Shown one piece after another: positions 43,128-48,398 of a DNA stretch of 64,000 bases (its first letter is position 1; each line of letters starts with the position of its first letter). The DNA is from SpSt-539 sp964549445 (GTDB taxonomy: Bacteria > Planctomycetota > Phycisphaerae > UBA1845 > UTPLA1): positions 1 through 64,000 of the forward strand of contig CAZJVS010000021.1 in the NCBI GenBank assembly GCA_964549445.1, given 5' to 3'. Made by a program: the position numbers and the translations under genes. The notes beneath the pieces are model-generated. The model searched no databases. It saw nothing but the letters and a program-made list of their open reading frames with translations, and was not told where the DNA came from.

Positions 43128-43445
43128 CTACTTCGCCGTCGACTTCTTCATCTCCGCCCGGCCCTCTTCGCTCCGGCCCAGCGGCAACGCCGAATCGACG
43201 TTCGAGTGCGGCCGCGCGATGATGTGCACGGTCACGATCTCGCCCACGCGTGACGCCGCCGCTTGCCCGGCATCCGTCGCCGCACGCACCGCCGCGACAT
43301 CGCCGCGCACGATCGCCGTCACATACCCGCCGCCCGTCTTCTCGTACCCGACGAGTTCGACCTTAGCGGCCTTCACCATCGCGTCGGCCGCCTCCACCAT
43401 CGCGGCAAACCCGCGCGTCTCGATCATCCCGAGTGCTTCAGCCAT
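43128..43445 (-). CDS. BMC-H shell hexamer protein
   Basis: A 105 aa single BMC-domain protein forming the hexagonal tiles of the shell. It resembles PduA/EutM: ALGMIETRGFAAMVEAADAMVKAAKVELVGYEKTGGGYVTAIVRGDVAAVRAATDAG and then IIARPHSNVD. The pore loop is KTGGGY where PduA has KIGSGL, so the pore-lining residues are glycines only. A 15-17 residue charged tail follows the domain. GGAGG lies 9 nt before the ATG. It is the only BMC-H in the operon, whereas PVM loci usually have two. Confidence 0.95.
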   Translation of the reverse strand: MAEALGMIETRGFAAMVEAADAMVKAAKVELVGYEKTGGGYVTAIVRGDVAAVRAATDAGQAAASRVGEIVTVHIIARPHSNVDSALPLGRSEEGRAEMKKSTAK

Positions 43446-43496
43446 TTTGCAAAAACCTCCGTCCAGTTGCCGTAATTGCCGTCTCCGGCTTCAAAA

Positions 43497-44129
43497 CTAC
43501 TCTTTTCCACCCTTCGGCGTCCGGCCGACGACCCCTTCGATCGCCTTCACCGCCGCATCGGACGCGACCACGACGTCGCGCTCCTCGCCGCCGATATACA
43601 CGCGCCCGAAACTCCCGAACGCGCGAATCTCCAATATGTTGATCTCCGCCGCCTTCTCCGCCTCGTTCGCCGCCAGCGCCGCATAACCCGCCGGCTCGAC
43701 CTCCATGATGTAAAACGAGTCGCCCGCCAACAGCATGTTCCCGTGTCGCATTCGGTTGACGAGCTGGCTCTGATGGTCGTCCACCCGCCGGATGATCGAA
43801 CTCGTCAGGATTCGCGGCTTGATCCGATCCTCCTCGCGATGGTTCATGTCCCGGAGAATCGCCGCACCCGCCGCCCGCACATCCGCCTGCGACTCGCTGT
43901 GAACCTCGAGCATTCCGTACAGCCGCTCGACGATCAGCATGCCCGGCTTCACCGGCGTCGCCTTCAGCGCCACGTCCGTCAGGTGGTTAATCTCAATGCC
44001 CGGCGAGATCTCGACAAACAGCGAAGCCATCCCGCTGTTCGGCAGAAAACCCTGCGCCACCGTCGCCCAGAACGAAGCGTTTTGCGGCTGCAGTTGATCC
44101 AGAAATACGTAGCAGCGTAATTCAGCCAT
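43497..44129 (-). CDS. double-layer BMC-T shell protein (CsoS1D-like)
   Basis: A 210 aa protein with two circularly permuted BMC domains resembling CsoS1D/EtuB, whose trimers stack face to face and have gated pores. Motifs: LRCYVFLDQLQPQNASFWATVAQG, MASLFVEISPGIEINHLTDVALKAT, LIVERLYGMLEVH, ILTSSIIRRVDDHQSQLVNRMRHG and VEPAGYAALAANEAEKAAEINILEIRAFGSFGRVYIGG. The Glu-Arg pair in VERLYG corresponds to the gating residues of CsoS1D. It lacks that protein's N-terminal extension. Position between the aldolase fusion and BMC-H suggests it admits large substrates or cofactors. Confidence 0.9.
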   Translation of the reverse strand: MAELRCYVFLDQLQPQNASFWATVAQGFLPNSGMASLFVEISPGIEINHLTDVALKATPVKPGMLIVERLYGMLEVHSESQADVRAAGAAILRDMNHREEDRIKPRILTSSIIRRVDDHQSQLVNRMRHGNMLLAGDSFYIMEVEPAGYAALAANEAEKAAEINILEIRAFGSFGRVYIGGEERDVVVASDAAVKAIEGVVGRTPKGGKE

Positions 44130-44160
44130 ATCGCGTCAATCCCGCGCCGTCACCCGGCGA

Positions 44161-45606
44161 TCAATACTTGTCTCCGCCCTTGCCCTTGGGACTCGGCGCC
44201 GCCGCCGGAGCCGGCGCGCCCTGCGCTTCCTTCACGATCTTCACGCCCGCGCTCGCCCCGATTCGCGTCGCCCCCGCCTCGATCATCTTCTTCGCGTCCT
44301 CGAAGCTGCGGATCCCGCCCGACGCCTTCACGCCCATCCCCGTGCCGGCCACCGTCTGGCTCATCAGCGCCACGTCGTGCGACGTCGCCCCGCCCGGCCC
44401 GAATCCGGTCGAAGTCTTCACGAAATCCGCCCGCGCCCGCTTCGCCGCCTGGCACGCCCGCACCTTCTCGTCGTCCGACAGCAGCGCCGTCTCGATGATC
44501 ACCTTGCTGATCGCTCGTCCGTCGTCGCACGCCTCGACCACGCCGCGAATATCGCGATACACCAGCTCGTCGTCGCGCCCTTTCAGCGCCCCGACATTGA
44601 TCACCATGTCAATCTCGCGCGCCCCGTCGCGAATCGCCCGCCGCGCCTCGAGCACCTTCGTCTCGGTCGCGTTCGCCCCCAGCGGAAATCCCACCACGCT
44701 GCAAACCTTGACGCTCGACCCCTTCAGACACTCCGCCGCCAGCTTCACCCAGCACGGATTAATGCACACCGTCGCGAACCCGCTCGCCGCCGCCTCCGCG
44801 CACAGCTTCCGCACGTCCTCGGCCGTCGTCTCCGGCTTCAGCGCCGTATGGTCGATGTACCCCGCCACATCCTTCGGCAGCGGCCCCGTCCCCAGCCGGT
44901 TGCCGATCCGCCCCGCCCCCATCCCCAGCAGCCCGCGAACCGTGTCCGGCCCGTGCTGCGCGCAGTGCCCATGACAGTCGCTCCCGCAGCACGAACACGC
45001 CCCGGCGCTCATCGCCACAGGCCCGATCAACTGCCGAATCCGCTCTGCAATCCGCTGAATGTCATCCGCTGACAACTCTTCCAAGCGTTTCTCCATCGCC
45101 GCCGCTTCTCGGTCCCTGAGCTTGTCGAAGGGCGGTGTCTTTTGCGCTTCGGCCGCGCCCGGCTCGATCATCGCCACCCGCTTCTTGTGCCGCTCCTCCG
45201 TGCAATCCACCGTCAGAAATGTATCGACGATCTGCTCCGCCAGGCCCGGCCCGATCAGCCGCGCCCCCAGCGTCAGAACGTTCGCGTCGTTGTGTTCGCG
45301 GGCGTTTCGGGCGCTCGACACGTCGTAACACAGCGCCGCCCGCACGCCGGCCACCTTGTTCGCGGCCATGGCCGACCCAATGCCCGCGCCGTCGATGATG
45401 ATACCACGATGGGCCCGCCCATCCGCGACCCGCCCGGCCACCGCCTGCGCGATCTTCGGATAGTCCACCGGCGACTTGTCGTGCGTCCCGCAGTCCTCGA
45501 CCGCGTACCCCCGCCCAACCAGCCACGCCTCGATCTGCTCCTTCAGCTCAAACCCGCCGTGGTCGGCGGCAATCGCGATCCGAAGTGACTTGCCTGTTTC
45601 CGACAT
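44161..45606 (-). CDS. RpiB-DeoC fusion: sugar-phosphate isomerase / deoxyribose-phosphate aldolase
   Basis: A 481 aa bifunctional enzyme. Residues 8-146 form an RpiB-type pentose-phosphate isomerase (AADHGGFELKEQI, DGAGIGSAMAANK, REHNDANVLTLGAR), but the usual catalytic Cys is Asp at 72. Residues 171-194 form an amphipathic helix (LEELSADDIQRIAERIRQLIG) resembling an encapsulation peptide, followed by a cysteine/histidine patch (203-217, CSCCGSDCHGHCAQH). Residues about 245-465 form DeoC: IDHTALKP, EIDMVINVGA, the Schiff-base Lys in FVKTSTGFG and a second catalytic Lys in VKASGGIR. DeoC would yield acetaldehyde and glyceraldehyde-3-P. First gene of the operon. Confidence 0.93.
   Translation of the reverse strand: MSETGKSLRIAIAADHGGFELKEQIEAWLVGRGYAVEDCGTHDKSPVDYPKIAQAVAGRVADGRAHRGIIIDGAGIGSAMAANKVAGVRAALCYDVSSARNAREHNDANVLTLGARLIGPGLAEQIVDTFLTVDCTEERHKKRVAMIEPGAAEAQKTPPFDKLRDREAAAMEKRLEELSADDIQRIAERIRQLIGPVAMSAGACSCCGSDCHGHCAQHGPDTVRGLLGMGAGRIGNRLGTGPLPKDVAGYIDHTALKPETTAEDVRKLCAEAAASGFATVCINPCWVKLAAECLKGSSVKVCSVVGFPLGANATETKVLEARRAIRDGAREIDMVINVGALKGRDDELVYRDIRGVVEACDDGRAISKVIIETALLSDDEKVRACQAAKRARADFVKTSTGFGPGGATSHDVALMSQTVAGTGMGVKASGGIRSFEDAKKMIEAGATRIGASAGVKIVKEAQGAPAPAAAPSPKGKGGDKY
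45114..45132 (-). repeat. interspersed repeat-like sequence within the RpiB-DeoC linker
   Basis: On the coding strand the 19-mer CCCTTCGACAAGCTCAGGG encodes part of the PPFDKLRD linker between the RpiB domain and the encapsulation-like helix. I recall this sequence (and its variant with CAGG) as a common short repeat in bacterial genomes, and a diverged copy lies at 33868-33890. Confidence 0.5.
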
Positions 45607-45633
45607 GCGACGCGAACCACGTCCAATAACCGC

Positions 45634-45651
45634 TTCGCGCGCCAGCGCGAA
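45634..45651 (-). promoter_or_regulatory. inverted repeat at the BMC operon start (operator or 5'UTR hairpin)
   Basis: Perfect 7-bp inverted repeat TTCGCGC-GCCA-GCGCGAA, immediately downstream of the predicted -10 and overlapping the expected transcription start. It could be a regulator site or the first hairpin of the leader. Confidence 0.5.
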
Positions 45652-45657
45652 ACGATC

Positions 45658-45686
45658 AATACAAGCCCCAGCCCATCACGTGTCAA
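45658..45686 (-). promoter_or_regulatory. predicted sigma70-type promoter of the BMC operon
   Basis: On the minus strand TTGACA (-35, 45681-45686, perfect consensus) is separated by exactly 17 nt from TGTATT (-10, 45658-45663, four of six consensus). Transcription would begin near 45650, giving a leader of about 45 nt before the ATG at 45606. Confidence 0.65.
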
Positions 45687-45835
45687 GCCGGACATACAGA
45701 CCACGCCCGTCGCTCGGCCCCTGGAGATGTAGAGCGCTTCACGTCGGTTTCACGCCGCGGTCACCGCTCGCCGGCATCATCCCCGTGGACAAACGAGCAA
45801 CCACCCGCGCTGCGGTGCTGCTCAGGAGGTCAAAT

Positions 45836-46063
45836 ATGAGCACAACCATTGCCGAGCGTAGTCATCGCCGCCACACAACAGCCAACGGCCGCACCGGGCG
45901 GCGTCGCGTGAATTCCATGACCGGTGCTCGCCTGGCGATGACCGTCGCCCCTGCCGTGATGTACGCGCGAAGGAATCCGGTTCGATCCATCCTGATCGTG
46001 ACGGCCGGTCTCGGTGCCGTGATCGGCCTTCTGATGACGCGTCGACTGTTTGGAGGACGGTGA
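45836..46063 (+). CDS. small membrane protein resembling the C-terminus of DUF883/ElaB proteins
   Basis: A 75 aa protein with a basic N-terminal half and one C-terminal TM helix: YARRNPVRSILIVTAGLGAVIGLLMTRRLFGG. The pattern 'R-x-N-P' before a Gly-rich helix ending RR resembles DUF883 (ElaB/YqjD), though most of the usual N-terminal helix is missing. ATG at 45836 follows AGGAGG. It is divergent from the BMC operon and 3 nt upstream of a second tiny membrane protein gene. Confidence 0.65.
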   Translation: MSTTIAERSHRRHTTANGRTGRRRVNSMTGARLAMTVAPAVMYARRNPVRSILIVTAGLGAVIGLLMTRRLFGGR

Positions 46064-46066
46064 ACC

Positions 46067-46183
46067 ATGACCGAATGGATGATGCTGAGCGCCGTGGGTT
46101 ATTCGATTCTGTATCTCCTGCTCGGCGGCGGTCTCGTGGGTGCGATCTTCATTTTCATCGTCGCGAGATCGCTCGGGAAATAA
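46067..46183 (+). CDS. 38-residue single-pass membrane microprotein
   Basis: A short frame beginning MTEWMMLSAVGYSILYLLLG and ending ARSLGK, essentially one TM helix of about 25 residues. It starts 3 nt after the stop of the DUF883-like gene with GGAGG about 11 nt upstream, so the pair appear co-translated. Unrecognised; a small accessory membrane protein is inferred. Confidence 0.5.
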   Translation: MTEWMMLSAVGYSILYLLLGGGLVGAIFIFIVARSLGK

Positions 46184-46357
46184 TTCGCAAGGCGTGCTGT
46201 CCCCCGAAGTGAACGGCCGCAATGCCGCGAACGAGGGGGTGGGATGCCGGTGGTTTAGCCGCCATCGGCATCCGTTTTCTTGCGCCGCAGAGAATGCCTC
46301 GCGGCGACTCTCGACAGAGGATTGAAGCTACCGGCCGACGGAATTACGCTTGCGTGC

Positions 46358-47215
46358 ATGCACACTGAAGAATCCCCGACCGCACGGCCAATCGAATCGA
46401 TGCAACTCGTCGAGGCCGATCTGTCTTGCGTTCAGTGCGGGTACAACCTGCGGACGCTCGCCATCACCGCTGCGTGCCCGGAATGCGCGACCTTGGTCGC
46501 ACACTCACTGCATGGCGACCGACTTCAATTCGCCAGCCCGGAATGGCTAAAGAGCATTTCAAAGGGAATTACCTTGATTGTCGTCGCACTCGGCGCTCAG
46601 CTGATACTGGGACTCCTGGTCGCGGCGATGATTGCAACAAGTGGAAATTCCGCGGCCCTGCTCGCGGTCTTTGGGACGCTGGCCGCTGAAATCGTGCTGG
46701 CGATTGGCGCGTGGAAGTTCACGCAAGCCAATCCGAGACATTCCGACAGATCCGGCCGTCTACGGCCCTTCATTCGCTCGACCGCGCTTCTGAACGCCGC
46801 GACATCCATTCCGGAAGAGTTCATCCCGTTGCCGATTGTCGTTGAGGTGTTCGACTACCTGTCGATTGTGCTTCCAACAATCCTCATCATCGCGTTACTG
46901 ACGTACTGTCGTCGGCTGGCGCTGCAGATTCCGAATGAGAAACAGGCGGGATCGGCCCGTGTTCTTGTAATCGCGTTTTGCCTGTGTCTCGGATTGCTTG
47001 TCATCATGCTCGGCATCGACTTCGTCATGAGCGGCCCGGCAAGTAGCGGACGAAATCCGGTCGATTCCGCGATGCAGCTAGTCGCTTGTTTCTTCGGAGT
47101 CCTGACGCTGGTCTACATCGTGTACATGGATCGATTTCGTCGAACGATCAAAGCGGTAACCGTCGAAGCGCGAGAAAATTGGGACGCGCGGGCGAAGTCG
47201 GGGCGGACAATGTAA
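46358..47215 (+). CDS. membrane protein with N-terminal zinc ribbon
   Basis: A 285 aa protein. Residues 23-46 form a zinc-ribbon-like element (SCVQCGYNLRTL, AACPEC), as found in many planctomycete membrane proteins, followed by about six TM helices between 70 and 265. ATG at 46358 is the first in-frame ATG before the ribbon. Function unknown. Confidence 0.65.
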   Translation: MHTEESPTARPIESMQLVEADLSCVQCGYNLRTLAITAACPECATLVAHSLHGDRLQFASPEWLKSISKGITLIVVALGAQLILGLLVAAMIATSGNSAALLAVFGTLAAEIVLAIGAWKFTQANPRHSDRSGRLRPFIRSTALLNAATSIPEEFIPLPIVVEVFDYLSIVLPTILIIALLTYCRRLALQIPNEKQAGSARVLVIAFCLCLGLLVIMLGIDFVMSGPASSGRNPVDSAMQLVACFFGVLTLVYIVYMDRFRRTIKAVTVEARENWDARAKSGRTM

Positions 47216-47272
47216 CGTGCGCTAGATCGACGGTTCCGTCGTCGCAACGCCCGCCCGCCGGCATTTCGCCAC

Positions 47273-47641
47273 TTACCGCCCCGTCGACAGAACCATCTGG
47301 TTGCCTTCCGAGTCCTTGAGAATGGCCATCGTGCCCCACGGCTGCTTGGCGGGCGGTTGCGCGAATTCGACACCCCGCGCCACCAGCTCCCGGTGCGTCC
47401 GCTCGACATCGTCGCATTCCCACGAAATCCCGCTGAAGGCGCCGACCCGGTCATCCTGGCCGGGGGGCGTGAAGAGCGCGATATGGGTGTCGCCCTTGGG
47501 CGGTCGAACCTCGACCCAGCGCTGACCGTTTCCCATGGGCTGGTCGGTGGCCAGCGTGAATCCAAGCGTGTTGACATAGAAATCCAGGGCACGATCCTGG
47601 TCGCGAACGGGGACGCTCACGAGCTTCACCTTGCTAATCAT
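47273..47641 (-). CDS. glyoxalase/bleomycin-resistance fold (VOC) protein
   Basis: A 122 aa single-domain vicinal oxygen chelate protein: VKLVSVPVRDQDRALDFYVNTLGF, RWVEVRPPKGDTHIALF, GISWECDDVERTHRELVARGVEF and GTMAILKDSEGNQMVL. Candidate metal ligands (usual His/Glu) are not all present. Many VOC proteins of this size are lactoylglutathione-lyase-like but unassigned. ATG at 47641 follows GAGAGGAG. Divergent from the winged-helix regulator gene. Confidence 0.8.
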   Translation of the reverse strand: MISKVKLVSVPVRDQDRALDFYVNTLGFTLATDQPMGNGQRWVEVRPPKGDTHIALFTPPGQDDRVGAFSGISWECDDVERTHRELVARGVEFAQPPAKQPWGTMAILKDSEGNQMVLSTGR

Positions 47642-47778
47642 TGATAACTCCTCTCTTGCCGCTCCGTCGCGGCGGTGCCTCCAGTTTACATCGCGCATGC
47701 GTGTCCGGAAGCCAAATCCGCCGCACGCAGGCGAATCGCGCCATTGGCTGCTATACCGATTAATGATACAGTGCGCGG

Positions 47779-48099
47779 ATGGCGATTCTGGAGTTGGATT
47801 CCGTGCTCGTCGATGCCGTCATGCCCGATCTCGTCGGCCACGATCGGCGGCCGGCGGCGTTCATCGTCTACTTGTGCCTGCTGCGTCGCGCCATCGATCA
47901 GCCCGACGCTTCGGTCCGGATGAGTCATCAGGCCCTGGCCCGCGCGACCGGCCTGAGCCGCAGCGCCATTCAGGCCGCCCTCGCGCACCTGAACCGCCGG
48001 CAGCTGGTGATCAGCACGCGGACGACCCCAACATCGGTACCCCTGCACAAAGTCCTGCGACCCTGGCTGCGAATCTCGCGAACGAACAGAAAATCATGA
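47779..48099 (+). CDS. helix-turn-helix transcriptional regulator
   Basis: A 106 aa protein with a winged-helix DNA-binding domain: AAFIVYLCLLRRAIDQPDASV, then the helix-turn-helix MSHQALARATGLSRSAIQAALAHLNRRQLV and a short wing (ISTRTTPTSVPLHKV). Divergent from a glyoxalase-fold gene. TATA-like hexamers lie close upstream (47752-47772), possibly giving a very short leader. A second frame begins at its stop (ATGA) but is broken. It could regulate its neighbours; nothing ties it to the BMC operon except proximity. Confidence 0.7.
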   Translation: MAILELDSVLVDAVMPDLVGHDRRPAAFIVYLCLLRRAIDQPDASVRMSHQALARATGLSRSAIQAALAHLNRRQLVISTRTTPTSVPLHKVLRPWLRISRTNRKS

Positions 48100-48398
48100 C
48101 AGAGCCGTCGCCCCAACAAACCGCCCCGAAGATCAGGGCTATCACACGACCAGCCACGCCTCGATCTGTTCCTTCAGCTCAAACCCGCCATGATCGGTGC
48201 CGGTCTCAACTCGCAGAGCTCGGAAATCATCCGACATCCGATTCTCGCGCACCTGCGAAACACGCGATACACCGCACGGCCGACCACCCGTCTAACAGGT
48301 CGCCGCGTGTGCTCGCCAATCCCAGGGAAAGAGTGGGGGAACTGCGCGCGTCGAATCCCCACGGTCCCGAATCCGCCCAATCGGTTATTGTGAGATGA
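48096..48398 (+). pseudogene. broken frame following the regulator
   Basis: An ATG overlapping the regulator stop (ATGA) begins MTEPSPQQTAPKIRAITR, which looks like the start of a second operon gene. The frame then runs through the inverted rpiB remnant at 48149-48197 and unrelated-looking sequence to 48398. The likely reading is that the original gene was cut near 48145 by rearrangement. Confidence 0.4.
48149..48197 (-). pseudogene. remnant of an rpiB gene
   Basis: Forty-nine nucleotides match the start of the RpiB-DeoC gene (45518-45566) at 46 positions, in the same orientation. The frame reads DHGGFELKEQIEAWLV, identical in protein to the intact copy; all three differences are at third codon positions. 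A stop follows one codon later. No other RpiB sequence surrounds it. Confidence 0.85.

Noticed and set aside
41507..43222. A 571-codon plus-strand frame across the aldehyde dehydrogenase and BMC genes
   Set aside because: Antisense to five genes of a conserved operon; translation is low-complexity.
48096..48398. A 100-residue gene following the regulator
   Set aside because: The frame crosses an inverted rpiB remnant and later translates unrelated sequence; only its first about 16 codons look genuine, so it is reported as a broken frame.
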